Below are positions 22,601-32,370 of a stretch of DNA of 64,000 nt, piece after piece; position 1 is the first letter of the stretch; each line of letters opens with the position of its first letter. Source of the DNA: Suillus spraguei (taxonomy: Eukaryota; Basidiomycota; Agaricomycetes; Boletales; Suillaceae); assembly GCA_016800925.1 (NCBI GenBank), contig JABCPU010000162.1, positions 78,730 through 142,729 of the forward strand, written 5' to 3'. A program made the translations under genes and the position numbers. The notes under the pieces are model-generated. The model made no database searches, had not been told where the DNA came from, and saw only the letters and a program-made list of their open reading frames with translations.

Positions 22601-23954
22601 CATCAATGAATGCTTTTACCGAAGTTTGTTCCTTTTCTGACGGCTAGTAAACCTTAGATGTTCGAGGAATAAAACTGGGTTTGGTATTGATGAGGTGGTC
22701 AATACCAGGTCGTTCCGGAGGCAGTTTTTTAAGTCCATCTTTAGCAAAGACGTCAGCGAAGTCATGGAGGTAGGATGGTACGAGTTCTTCAAATGATTTT
22801 TTTTTCTTCTCTTTTTTGTTGGTTGCAAATTCTTGTGCCTTCTTACTGTATTTTGGCGGAGGAAGGGAGATGGTGGAGTAATTCAAGAGTTGTTCAAGTT
22901 GGGAAGTTCCATCATGAGTAAGGGGTGTATCCATGGATACTTCATCAATGATTCTCATGTAACTTCCGTCGATGTCATATTCAACCAGGAATTCTCCTTC
23001 TCCAAGTTCATAGGATGATACTTCTCATACTTCGGGGGCACTCCATATGTCATGCATAGTATTAAATTGCTCATCTTCTTTGGCGGGCATGGTGGATGTC
23101 ATGGGTTCATCCTGATCAGGAATTTCTTCGATAGAAGTGGAAGGGGTTAACAATTTGGGTGGTACCAAGTATTTGGTTAACTTTGGAATATTATGAGCTT
23201 GTCCTCCGAGATCTTCTTTAGTTTTCTGCTTTCCTTTTTGTTGTTCCTCAATTGGTCGTTGTTCAACGGGTTTTGATGGTGGTCGAGATTCTGGTTCTGA
23301 CTCGTTCTTTTGTTTTTCTACATGAGGAATAGGTGATGGGGGATGCAGTGGTATTCTTACTTGTGGAGAATTTTCATTGATCATGAGTTTGTCAGGGATG
23401 TCAATGGTAGGAGCAACGACAAGTTTCGGAAGTTTCGAATTTTGCCATTTCTTTGTGTGGTAAGGGAAAGCAGAAGGTAATCCGTTCTTTCAATCTGTAT
23501 CCATGTCTTGTTCAATTTCATCAGACTTTGTCATTCGTGGGAGGGCAAGTGTTTTGGTGGCCCAATCTATACTTGGGTTTATGGCATGTAACCACAGGAT
23601 TCCCAGAAGAATTTGATCTCTTCGTCCAAGTTTAGTGATATTGAACTTTCCATACATGGTTTGTTCATCAATCTTTACCACTAGAAGGCAATAATGCGTG
23701 ATTGGCCCTCCTTTGATGAGGGTTCCGTCTGCAGTGGTAACTTGAAATGGTGTTTTGAGTTTTCATTGTGTGATTTGATGGAGTTTCACAAACTCCTCAG
23801 AGATGAACGTTCCTGCTGCGCCAGAGTCAATAACGGTGGTAGTGTCGACGAATTTTAAGCGAGTACGCGAATGAAGGGTGATAGGAATACAAAGTTCTTT
23901 TCTTTCACCTACAGCACGTACAAGTCTTAGTAATACATTGGGAGAAACATACAT
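19615..23954 (-). pseudogene. pol: Ty3 pol polyprotein with chromodomain, decayed
   Basis: Domains in order on the minus strand: aspartic protease with VIDSGAAGTF (23954-23763) and GILWLHAINPSIDW (near 23600); reverse transcriptase with VIYMDDILIF and FFELCNSPATFQAYMN (22640-21910); RNase H with TDHKNLLYF (near 21550); integrase zinc-binding region (ACYHDHITAGHPG) and core (ISIDLITDLP, TPSTAYHPQTDRQ); a C-terminal chromodomain (YEVEAILSHKG, YLVSWKGYSLGDNKW) near 19800-19640. The protein would replicate and integrate the element, and the chromodomain would guide it to chromatin. Stops interrupt it at about 23763, 23490, 23025, 22644 (TAG), 22350, 21906, 21507, 21339, 20471, 20434, 20328 and 20052, so it is inactive. 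Confidence 0.9.
20780..21062. mobile_element. 283 bp insertion inside integrase
   Basis: Interrupts the integrase zinc-binding region between EELVKQC and WWPSMGAYIHKY. The flanks share CCCA on both sides. The ends are imperfect inverted repeats: TTGTAACAGACAAACTCAGG on the left and, reverse-complemented, a TAACACAACTCTGCTGG-type end on the right. It fits a MITE or short non-autonomous element. The precise edge may be off by a few bases, since removal does not fully restore frame. Confidence 0.6.
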
Positions 23955-23974
23955 TGAGTCTTTGTTTCTCCAAG

Positions 23975-24823
23975 TTAAAAATCCTCTACAATTCGTCTCA
24001 CAGTTTCGTCTTCCTCATTTTGAACTTCTTTGGCTTCTGCTTGACAGAGCGGAGTCTTCTTCTTATCAGGGCAGTTACCAATATGGTGTCCTGTCTTTTT
24101 GCATCCGAAACATTGACCTTTTCTCATGCACTCGGATCTTTCCATATTGGAGATTCAATCGACGACCATTGCACTTGAATTGCGACTGGGTGTGTAACGT
24201 GCATTTCCATAGTTCTTCTTCTTCTGTGGAGCGTGACATGCTCGTAATGCCTGAAGGCATTGGTGGGAGTTGTTGATGGAAACGCATTGTGATACAACAT
24301 TGCGGAATACATCTGGGATGTCGCCTGGTGCGAATAGTTTGGTCAAGATGCCTAGGTTAAGGCCATCTTGGAAGAATTGGATCTTCGTTGCATTGTCAGT
24401 GATTTGAGCTTTAGCTGCAAGTGCTTCGAAGTCAGCGATATAGGTTTGGAGCTCGCTGTTTCCTTGTTTAAGATCCCTGAGCTTCATTAATGCAGTTCCT
24501 ACAGAATCTACCGGTTCGAAAGCTTCATTGAAACTTTTCATAAAATCTTTTATCATCCCATAACCAAATTTCTGTCCAGAAGTGTCAATGGATTGAGTGT
24601 GAGCGAGAAATTGCTCTTTCCAAGACTTGGCATTCTTTTCCGTCATGAAGGACGAAATAAAAATGATCTTCTGCTTGTCATTGGTATAGAACTTTTCATT
24701 AATGTCGAAGTATGTGTTGCATGATAGAATGAATTCCAGGGAATTGTCACGATCTCCATCGAAAGTAGTTGGGAAACTGATTTTATATTCAAGATCTTTC
24801 CTGGTGGTGGCTGTAGTAGTCAT
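23975..24823 (-). pseudogene. gag: Ty3 gag with zinc knuckle
   Basis: Starts at 24823 (MTTTATTRKDLEYKI). Contains the capsid-type helical region (FMKSFNEAFEPVD, LRDLKQGNSELQTYIADFE) of Ty3 gag. A TGA at 24155-24157 interrupts the frame where CGA would continue it. Beyond it, the same frame encodes the knuckle CFGCKKTGHHIGNC, a C-x2-C-x4-H-x4-C nucleic-acid-binding motif, and ends at TAA 23975-23977. Pol lies in a different frame from gag, as in many Ty3 elements that use frameshifting. Confidence 0.85.
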
Positions 24824-24960
24824 AATGATGAATTGCCTGGTGAGTTATGCTTTCTCGGTGCCTACACGTGTGGTCTTGCTGTCTGTTAGGGCTTTATCAG
24901 GGTTCAGAGGGAGAGGGTCAAAGACTGGATAGTCGACAATCAATATAGACTTTAATCTTT

Positions 24961-25691
24961 TGTTACGAACTGGGGTGGTGTCTCCAGCGACAGTGATAAG
25001 ACACAGCTGGTCTGCTGAGAGATTTGACTTCGTTCAAAAGAGAACGAGGACTACTACAAGGAAGTAGTCTGAGTAGGGTCAAGGGTTCAATCGAAGAGTC
25101 GCGACTCTAAGATGCTTAGTAGAATAGAGACTAAGGCTAAGGAGTGTTTAGACTTAGAGACGATTCAGACGACTTAGGTTGGAGACCTAAGCGAAGGATA
25201 TTCCAAGTAAAACCCAGTAAGATTAAAATAAAGTACACAAGCGTAATACAATGTGCTTAAATAAGCCAATATGTGCGCATGGACCAAGAGAGATGTGAGA
25301 ATGTAAGTGCGTATCCAAAGAAGGAAGGCGACTATGGTACAGATGCGTTGAGCATATGAGTCAGGATCATGTTACATAATATACAAGGTAAAGACGAGAG
25401 GAAAATGAATAGGGGCACGTATGATTGTAACAGTATTATCTCGACCAAGGTAGCTCCACTACATACGACACTAGTTCCGGCGGCATCTTCGCTGACCGCG
25501 GCAACTTACCGCTGACTACGACGCTACATTCGCACATTGGTTTGACTTGAACTTGACCATACTAACAGGCATCCCCCTTTAGGGTTGAATGCTCTTGCTT
25601 TGCAAGTGAAGCAGACTAGACAGAGCGCAAGACTTACATACTAACTTAGGAGGTAGTTTACCTACAGCCCAGGTTAGGTTGTATCTTTACA
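24961..25691 (-). repeat. 5' LTR of the chromovirus
   Basis: In element sense it starts TGTAAAGATACAACC at 25691 and ends CCCAGTTCGTAACA at 24961, about 731 bp, upstream of gag. The right edge abuts the GCGC duplication. The first ~270 bp match the solo LTR at 18457. The downstream leader lacks an obvious tRNA primer site starting TGG. Confidence 0.7.
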
Positions 25692-25695
25692 GCGC
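25692..25695. repeat. Target-site duplication GCGC, right copy
   Basis: Pairs with 17395-17398. It lies inside the third-exon-preceding intron of the Myb/SANT-like gene. Confidence 0.75.
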
Positions 25696-25718
25696 AATCT
25701 AACATCACAGGTGAATAC

Positions 25719-26226
25719 CTTTGTAAAATGTGCCCAGATGTCATCCTTTCTATCTGTAATGCCTGCTCTGTGCTCATCACTCCATGTGAAACCCAATGTA
25801 TTTTTGATATTGATGACACTGTGATATGCTTTCTTTAACTATAAAAATATATTATATTATTTCTGACATCTGAAAGTGCACTAGACACACTGCTGTCCAT
25901 TTATTCTTACAAACTATACCAGTCTTTTCTGCGCCCTTCTGATACAAGTGTTTTTCCTTGAGGTGCGCAGCTGCCTGATTGAATGTTGGCATCTTGAAGC
26001 CTCCATCGCCGGATGAAGGAAGGGCTTTCAGTATGAACTCAAGAAGGTCAGTCTCTTCTGCCTTTGACCATATTGTGGGAGCCTTCTGGAGTGCTCCACA
26101 TGGAGCAGCCGATGCTGCTTCAAGGGTACCTCGAGATCGCAGGGAGTGTGAAGAACCGCTACTAGATTTATTAGACATTGATGATGATGATAGAACATCT
26201 ACTAGACTACTACTATCAGTCAACAA
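25719..26226 (-). pseudogene. Myb/SANT-like DNA-binding protein, 5' part
   Basis: Exon 1 (26226-25891) starts MLTDSSSLVDVLSSSS, is Ser-rich, then encodes the trihelix core TIWSKAEETDLLEFILK and ending CKNKWTA. After an intron (25890-25839) exon 2 (25838-25719) reads LKKAYHSVINIKNTLGFTWS, DEHRAGITDRKDDIWAHFTK and a donor GTATTC. This is the Myb/SANT-like (Myb_DNA-bind_3) pattern, common in proteins linked to fungal DNA transposons. The remaining exon is at 17370-16894. The 8.3 kb chromovirus lies within the intron. In principle the intron could still be spliced, but the TGA in exon 3 would end translation early. Confidence 0.8.
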
Positions 26227-26304
26227 AGGTGATATTGGGTGATCCCGCTCACATGCAGCTTTGAACCGGGAATTTTGAACCCGGAGTCACTGTCCAAACA
26301 GCAC

Positions 26305-26425
26305 ATAAATAGTGAATGAAACTCAGCCTGGGTTTTGCCGAAACTCAGTCTTTTCATTAAGCAGTAGAGTGGCGATGTTCCCACTCACTCTGATCAGCCG
26401 GAACCCAGTTGTTTCATTGAGCTTT
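26305..26425. repeat. Small inverted repeat (~110 bp)
   Basis: GTGAATGAAACTCAGCCTGG at the left is matched in inverted form by CCGGAACCCAGTTGTTTCAT at the right. The left arm resembles the short inverted repeat upstream of the FunK1 gene (about 6428), suggesting one MITE family in two places. Confidence 0.55.
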
Positions 26426-26591
26426 AAGTTCACAACACTAAGTAGTATGTAGAACATCCATATTTTTGATGTAGATTACAGTAGATACATGTGCACTGAG
26501 TGGACTCCTTGTGTTATGCACATTTTCAGGATGTTTGTCAGAATTCAAATTCAGACATATCCATAGTGCCGGGGGGCAAAACTACTGTCGT

Positions 26592-27048
26592 GGTGCATTC
26601 GGCAGCCCCCAGAAGTCGGCAGTCACGCAAATGTCACCTGTAAGTTACATAGGCCAGTTTCAAAGTCAGCTCGGCAGTCAAGTCGTTGCAGCTGCAATAG
26701 ATCTGTATAGCCCATTTGCAATTCCCTGAATTGCAGCTTGAATGCGTGACTCATATGTAGGGTCTGACGAGGCTCGCAGCTTTCCCTGTCTACCGCTGAT
26801 AGACTTCCGAAGGCGGACCAGCACCATGACCAGCACCACAGCACCAGTCGGCACTGGTGTGTGCAGTATTGAAACTCCGTATATTGGCAGGTGACATTTC
26901 TGCGTGACTTCGGCACTTTCAACTATCTCGCTCAATTCTGCTTCAATCGTGTCCGTTCAACCTCGTAACGAGTTGTATTAGAGAGAGAATGATATTTATG
27001 TTAAGAATTTTGTGAAAGTGCCGACTTCTGGGGGCTGCCAAACGCACC
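26592..27048. mobile_element. 457 bp element with 30 bp terminal inverted repeats
   Basis: The left end GGTGCATTCGGCAGCCCCCA (26592 on) is the near-exact reverse complement of the right end at 27019-27048 (GACTTCTGGGGGCTGCCAAA within it). An inner inverted pair (AATGTCACCTG near 26630, CAGGTGACATTTCTGCGTGA near 26890) adds to the fold. It has no coding capacity. A non-autonomous DNA transposon is the likely reading. Confidence 0.7.
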
Positions 27049-27288
27049 GTCCATGACAGTACATACAGTCACATTGATCAACGGCCTACACAGATACCAT
27101 AAATGGGTCGCTGAGGTGTTCTGATCACATGACTTTGCCTTCCCCCACGCTGTGCGAGTGGTCACAACACCACAGGTGACCGCCTCCACCTCTCCTGGAG
27201 AAGGTATTTTTATTTATTTATTATACACTTATTCATTTGTGCCTCTCACTTGTATTTTACAGGGCCTCACACTAGGCTGACAACAACA

Positions 27289-27868
27289 GCTGATTGGTGA
27301 TGCTGCCAAGAACCAGGCCGCTATGAACCCCCACAACATGTAAGTTTTGACCTCTTTTTTTATTCCTTGTGCTAACATTAATAGCGCTAATTGTCTCATT
27401 AGCCGTAAGTTTGACAATGCCGAGGTCCAGTCGGACACCAAGCACTTCCCCTTCACCGTTTTCAACAAGGCTGGTAAGCCCTACATCCGAGTGGAGTACA
27501 AGGGAGAGCAGAAGGAGTTTTCTCCTGAAAAAATCTCGTCCATAGTTCTCCTTAAGATGAAGGAGACTGCAGAGTCCTACTTGGGCTACCCCGTCAGCGA
27601 CGCTGTTGTTACCGTCCCTGCCTACTTTAACGACTCTCAGAGACAAGCTACAAAAGACGCTGGTACCATCTCCGGAATGAATGTTTTTCGTATCATCAAC
27701 GAGCCTACTACCGCTGCTATTGCCTACGGTCTCGACAAGAAAGTCATCGGTGAGCGTAACGTCCTACACTTCTCTCACTTGTGCCCATTTCGAGGAGTTG
27801 TGCGCGAACCTGTCATGCAGCACGCTCGAGCCTGTCAAGAAGGTGCTCCAGGACTCCAGGATTGACAA
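27289..27868 (+). pseudogene. HSP70 fragment (Ssa-type), rearranged
   Basis: Encodes pieces of the HSP70 nucleotide-binding domain in order: LIGDAAKNQAAMNPHN, an intron, [72 protein letters not shown]. It then jumps to a much later part, [10 protein letters not shown] and [16 protein letters not shown], in another frame. The exon holding VFDAKRLIG and several hundred central residues are missing. Intron remnants are kept, so the copy came from DNA, not from mRNA. It is non-functional as a chaperone. Confidence 0.85.
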
Positions 27869-27879
27869 GGTGGAGTGGA

Positions 27880-28080
27880 AAGCAGTATGGTCTTGCCAAC
27901 TCCGAGATATTCCAGCATACTCCTTCAGAAACTCCTGCAAAGCGCAAGCTTTTCAAAAGTCTCCTCTGACAAGGGTCTCTGCGGTGGTATCCATTCTTCT
28001 GTGTTCAAGGTCATCCGTTGTGCCATTGCTGACACTGAGAAGCCTGTCGCCAGGGCGCTTTCTTCAGCAATCATGTGACT
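27880..28080 (+). pseudogene. F1 ATP synthase gamma subunit fragment
   Basis: Encodes YGLANSEIFQHTPSETPAKR then, after a one-base frame change, VSSDKGLCGGIHSSVFKV and AIADTEKPVA. These are the conserved N-terminal third of the mitochondrial ATP synthase gamma chain (Atp3), where SSDKGLCGGIHSS is diagnostic. It is only ~65 residues of a ~300 residue protein. It sits directly after the HSP70 fragment on the same strand, so this is a chimera of unrelated housekeeping genes. Confidence 0.85.
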
Positions 28081-28152
28081 TCTTCTGACCCCTTTCTGTG
28101 TGTCTCCTTTTCAAGCGCTTCCTGTCCTGGTCTTCTACCTTCACAATTCACA

Positions 28153-28555
28153 ATGGGAATCCCTGGACTATGGGAGGTGAGCGGCCAACTGTGAAGCTGG
28201 CTTCAGTATTGATGCTTTCTGCAGTGAGTCGCTTCAGCTGTCAACAACAGAACACTAAAACAGCTCGCAGTGTCTGAATTGAAGACTGAAGAAATTGATG
28301 GCAAATGGAAGGTCAAGTTGCTCAAGATTGGAATTGATGCTAGGTATGGTACTTTGTCTTTTGATCCGTCAGCTGAACTGACTTCCATTGATAGTGCTTG
28401 GATGCGCAGCGTGTGCGCTGTCTTTCAGTTCAACCACGCAGGAGCTGGAAAGTCGCCAGAGCTGCGGACACTGTTTTTTCGGCTGGGCACGTTGTCCTTG
28501 TGTTTGATGGCTTGAAACGCCTGCCAGACAAAGGCCGTATTGCACCGCTAACATG
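28153..28555 (+). pseudogene. XPG/GEN1-like nuclease N-terminal fragment
   Basis: Starts MGIPGLWE, the hallmark of the XPG-N domain, followed by an intron-like GTGAGC...CTGCAG. It continues RTLKQLAVSELKTEEIDG, LLKIGIDAR, then after another apparent intron FNHAGAGKSPELRTLFFRL and, in a shifted frame, VLVFDG. This matches Rad2/XPG-family nucleases that are expanded in agarics. Only the first ~100 residues are present and the acidic catalytic centre is incomplete, so it is a fragment. Confidence 0.75.
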
Positions 28556-28599
28556 TGCACTTGCCTGAAGATAAATTTTAGTTTGGATTCTTATGTTGA

Positions 28600-28715
28600 T
28601 TACTTCTGAGTGATTAAGTTTTCACATATTCCTTATTCTTCTTTGCTACCTTATACATTTACCAAGTAAAATAAGGCAAAAAAAAATCATCCAGACGTTT
28701 TCCCGATCAAGTTGA
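28600..28715 (+). repeat. Dispersed ~110 bp block, copy 1
   Basis: CTGAGTGATTAAGTTTTC, a pyrimidine-rich stretch, a TTTACCAAGT-type motif, AATAAGGCAAAAAAAAA and ACGTTTTCCC. The same block occurs on the same strand at 31915, 48648 and 53515. This copy is the most diverged and lacks the following microsatellite. Confidence 0.7.
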
Positions 28716-28719
28716 ACCC

Positions 28720-28957
28720 CAGTGAAAGGTCGCGAGAGTCGGAGAGAGCTCCAGCGAGTCCCAGCGCTCCTGCCAAATCGGCTCGCTGGGGCTCGTTACT
28801 TTAGCCATTATCTCGCTGGGGGTATATCTACAGATGACTGAATGTCATCAAAAAGAGCCCCAGCGAATTAAAATCGGGGTCTGTTGTATGGCTTGCTGGG
28901 GCTCGAGGAGCTTATATGACGAAACTAACTAGAGACAGCCATGTCGAACGAGAACAA
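28720..28957. repeat. Palindrome-rich GAGCCCCAGCGAG region
   Basis: The motif GAGCCCCAGCGA and its reverse complement TCGCTGGGGCTC alternate at least five times in 200 bp, so the region can form several hairpins. No gene is present. Confidence 0.6.
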
Positions 28958-29047
28958 GCATCAGGAAAACATTATTCACTACAGAGCATTACAGAGTGTT
29001 ACAGAATGCTTTGTAACACTCTGTAACAAATTACGTTTTCCTGATGC
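28958..29047. repeat. 90 bp near-perfect hairpin
   Basis: GCATCAGGAAAAC at the left pairs with GTTTTCCTGATGC at the right. Inside, GAGTGTTAC and GTAACACTC continue the pairing. It is a compact palindrome that could be a MITE or a hairpin-forming RNA source. Confidence 0.75.
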
Positions 29048-29487
29048 CATACCCTCATCACAGGGTACTGCACGGGTAACGGGTACTGCCGGGTACGGGT
29101 ACAGGTCTGTAGGCTGTAGCCCCGTACCCTACCGCGCCACGGGTTTGACCGGTACCATGTGACCAATGGGTCACAACTCTTCTTTGTCACCACTTTCTCG
29201 CTGCCAATCCTTCAACACAACACCGTCAATTTCAATTTCAAGGTTTGTATAATACAAGTATGTTTTAATTTATATATTGTACTGCTTGTTTTTAATTCCT
29301 CTTCCAGTTGCTTTCAAGCTCATTTGTCTGGACTTATTTATACTTGTCCTCACTCGTCTTGGCTCGCCTTCATTCGTCTGGACTTACCTGCCCTCATTTG
29401 GACTCATCTGTACCTTTCTGCACGCACTTGGACTCGTCTATAGTCGCCTTCACTTGTTTGGATTTATCTGTACTTGTCTGCTTCAAA
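29048..29487. repeat. GGGTAC repeats and CTTGTCTGGACT-type repeats
   Basis: 29060-29165 holds repeated GGGTAC/GGGTA units in both orientations, similar to 9490-9580. From about 29325 to 29487 an imperfect ~22 bp repeat (CTGGACTTACCTG, CTTGGACTCGTCTA) runs up to the point where homology to family A begins. Open frames across it are not real protein. Confidence 0.6.
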
Positions 29488-31208
29488 TTTCGCAACTTCG
29501 ATATCGCCCGCCCTAAAGACGACGAAAAGCTACAGATCCGTGCCATGATCCACAGGACCATTGCAGCTGATACCAAGCCAGGTCTCTCTATGACCAATCC
29601 AGATAGTCTTCATCGATGGAACGCACTCGTCGAATCCAGAAAAACTAGACGTGAGGAGTTTTTATCGCGCGCATCAGATGGCATGAAGGCAATAGTGAGG
29701 AAAAGATTACAAGATGCTGCAGATTTCATCGTACCCACGCGAAGAGACGGGACGAGGTTCTTTATGTGGTATCAATCCAAACAAGGGAGGTTTAGAGGAG
29801 AGCTCGACTATGGAGATGCGATGAAAGGATTTGAAACCAGGCGAAAGCAACAGTTCGTATACGACGATATTTCAAATCAGTGGGATATATGTTCCCTGTT
29901 CGACGAGGATCAAGATTCTACACAGGAAGGTACTGATTTCGATGAAGAACTGCTCCAAGAGGCTGGACCCGTCCCGGCCCCCAAAATAAACATCCCTCCC
30001 CATCTTTCATCCGACCATAACGAACTGGGAAGAACTATTGCGCACAAAGAACCCATTGCGCAGGATGTTGTATTTGGAACATCGCTGGAAGATGTCCTAT
30101 ACAGCCGTTATGGACTGCTCTGCGCCACGCAATCTGAAATACAGTCTGCAGCAGACTTTACCCCTGTCGAACAATCTCGTATCGTCGATACTTACACAGT
30201 TCGCAAGTACATAATGGAAGCTAATCTTGCTTTGGGCAAAAAAAGCAACGAATTTGCCATTCAGTACTTCATCTCGTCTCTAGTGCTCGATCTCCAACCA
30301 CCCTCCATCCTATGGGATTTGCATCCCCAAGAAGCTGCGCAGCATCTTGAGCTTAACGTATATTTCAAAGTCGAGCAGGCAACGGATCGCAATTTGTCTG
30401 GCTATTTCATGCTCCCTGTCGACCTCAAATTTGTTCGGCCATGGAGACTATTCATCGACAACGCCACAACCGTTGTCCAATGCATTAGAGAGCATTGGGG
30501 TCCTTCACTAGAAGACGTCATGCTCTGCTTATTCGAGCGGGGCATCCCGTTCAAGGTCCTGTTCAATGTCCCATACACACCTATGCCCCGCCCTATGACG
30601 GTATTCGAATCTAACCGGCGACCTTATGGCTGGAAAGCTGACAAGTTCGAATACAAGGACTACGAACTTCGCCGGAGTCGATTATTAAGATTACCGCATG
30701 TGAGAGTCGCTGTGGCGCAAGCCGGCGGAATTCTCTGGCGTCTGTGCAAACAGGAACTAGCCAAAGACATTCCAAGCGGTCCTTCAGCCGACGTCCTCTA
30801 TTTTGCCGATGCATCTGAAGACGCGTCCCGAGCCCTTCTCTTCGATACTCTAACCCAACACGAGATCGAAATACTATGTGGGATATACTATGTCGATACA
30901 GGTACGTATTTTCTCCGCTCCTCTGACCTATCGACGTTAATCTCTCATTCACAGATAGACGCGCTCAAACCACAACATTGTCATGGTGGCCTAATCCCGT
31001 GTTATGGGATGCATCTGGACTGAACATGGGTTATTGGACGCTTTCATGCGAGCAGTTGTTCCAAAACAGGCTTAGAAAAATTTGCCAGAGCGAGGCGTCC
31101 TTGCTCACCACCAAGCAGTGGAGGTCAGATCTTAAGTATTATAAAAACACGAGCAGGAAAATCAATACCTGTGTCGAAAACAATTGTCACCAGTTGCTCA
31201 CCGCATGA
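29488..31208 (+). pseudogene. Family A gene, N-terminally truncated copy
   Basis: Closely parallels the complete copy at 45249-47906 from the FDI..P..DEKLQ residues onward: SLHRWNALV, FIVPTRRDGTRFFMWY, FVYDDISNQWDICSLF, VFESNRRPYGWKADKFEY, RVAVAQAGGILWRLCKQ, and after the intron (30902-30954) ASGLNMGYWTLSCEQ. About 260 N-terminal residues are absent, replaced by repeat DNA. The remaining frame of ~555 codons is open, with no stops, and differences from the other copy look mostly conservative. It therefore decayed recently or still makes a short protein. The family is a multicopy agaricomycete hypothetical with no known domain. Confidence 0.75.
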
Positions 31209-31429
31209 CAACTTATACTACTGGTATCTCGAGCTGGTCCCGCATATCTTTACGTATCTATCATCACTAACACGCATCCATCCATTCGCTCCTTGTTATT
31301 TCTTGTACCTTCAATGTTCCCATTCGACTCTCTTTGTATCCATCACTAATAAATGTACCAATACCATAACAATCAATTTTCCTTGTGTCTGTAATTGATC
31401 ATTTGTAGAGTTAGAAGACGAAGGTGTGC

Positions 31430-31680
31430 AGACGGACGTATGCGATAAAATGGGGAAGCTTTACTTGGGAGTTGAAAGACGATGTCATTCTACGTACTCA
31501 AATGCATTGTATATCATGAAAATTGTGCGTCCTGAAAGTACTGGTAATATGATTGTATCGGTCAATTCTAGACCGTAGCAGTAGTACGTCCTTAGGCGTG
31601 ACTAAAATCCGATCTAATGACGATTAGCGACGTCAAATGTGCAAGTGTATACATTTTGTTAGTCTCACTCATATCCTACT
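31430..31680 (-). repeat. ~240 bp block, inverted relative to the other copy
   Basis: The reverse complement of this segment aligns with 48090-48310 (shared landmarks CACATTTGAC, CTGCTACGGTCTAGAATTGACC, AAGTAAAGCTTCCCCATTT). Both lie downstream of a family A gene, but in opposite orientation. Confidence 0.7.
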
Positions 31681-31699
31681 TTCTACAACAAGTTTCTGG

Positions 31700-31800
31700 A
31701 CGTATCACGTAGGACCTGCAACAACTTTCGGCATCTACTCCTACTTTCAGGACCTACACTACTTTCAGTACCTACAACAAGTTTTTGGACCCACCCTTCG
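31700..31800. repeat. Short ACTTTCAG satellite stretch
   Basis: Several degenerate copies of CTACAACA/ACTTTCAGGACCTACAC, a short version of the satellites at 48340-48600 and 51340-53400. Confidence 0.65.
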
Positions 31801-31911
31801 CTGATCTGGTCCAACTGCCACTTCTACGGTCATTTTTATACATTTCAATAACACCGCCAACACCCATACATACCAAGAAATGAATTCTGCTGTCAAATCT
31901 CAAGTTTATTT

Positions 31912-32370
31912 TCCGAGTGATTAAGTTTTCTCATCTTCTTTATTCTCCTTGCGTTGTACGATTTACTAACTTAGATAAGGCAAAAAAAACTCGGGCGTTT
32001 TCACAATGTACAAAGCTGTTGAGTACGTACGATGACTTTGAGTATGTATAACAACTTTGAGTATGTACGTTGAACACCGTTCAGTGTATATAACGACTTT
32101 GAGTATGTACAACACCAACGGTTCAGTGTAACGACTTTGAGTTTGTACAACACCATAACCATAACTTTGAGGACATTATCGCGATTACCTACTATGATTG
32201 GACTTTGACGACATAATCGCTCCTACATACTCAACTTATGCTATATTAACTCCTATAACTTGAATATACTGATCGTCCATATCATTGTCATTACAACCGC
32301 ACTCTGTGGACTTAACAGTGGACAATGTAATGCGTGTAACATAGGCTCCGACTGAGTGATTCGATATCAA
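31912..32370 (+). repeat. 110 bp block copy 2, microsatellite and shared upstream segment
   Basis: 31912-32025 is the dispersed block (CGAGTGATTAAGTTTTC ... AGATAAGGCAAAAAAAACTC). It runs into ACTTTGAGTATGTAC repeats (32030-32165), then a segment matching the region upstream of the JmjC-like genes (CATATCATTGTCATTACAAC, GGACTTAACAGTGGACAATG). No JmjC-like coding sequence follows here, so this copy is orphaned. Confidence 0.75.

Larger units (their letters stand above)
17399..25691 (-). mobile_element. Ty3/gypsy chromovirus insertion, 8.3 kb
   Basis: The insertion is bounded by TGT...ACA ends and GCGC duplications, and removal restores a normal ~50 nt intron of the Myb/SANT-like gene. Reading on the minus strand the order is LTR (25691-24961), gag with a CCHC zinc knuckle, protease, reverse transcriptase, RNase H, integrase, chromodomain, an extra open frame, and a short 3' LTR remnant (about 17399-17490). 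It is a decayed copy: about twelve in-frame stops, almost all TGA, a frameshift near 20130, a 283 bp insertion in integrase, and a solo LTR near its 3' end. The 5' and 3' LTR ends are not alike over any length, so the 3' side has been rearranged. Confidence 0.85.

Noticed and set aside
17399..25691. LTR at 24961-25691 and LTR at 18457-19406 as the two LTRs of one element
   Set aside because: They are in opposite orientation, differ after the first ~270 bp, and the second has its own CCAG duplication.
29308..29487. N-terminal extension of the 29 kb family A copy
   Set aside because: The extra 60 codons lie in a ~22 bp tandem repeat and have no counterpart in the complete copy.
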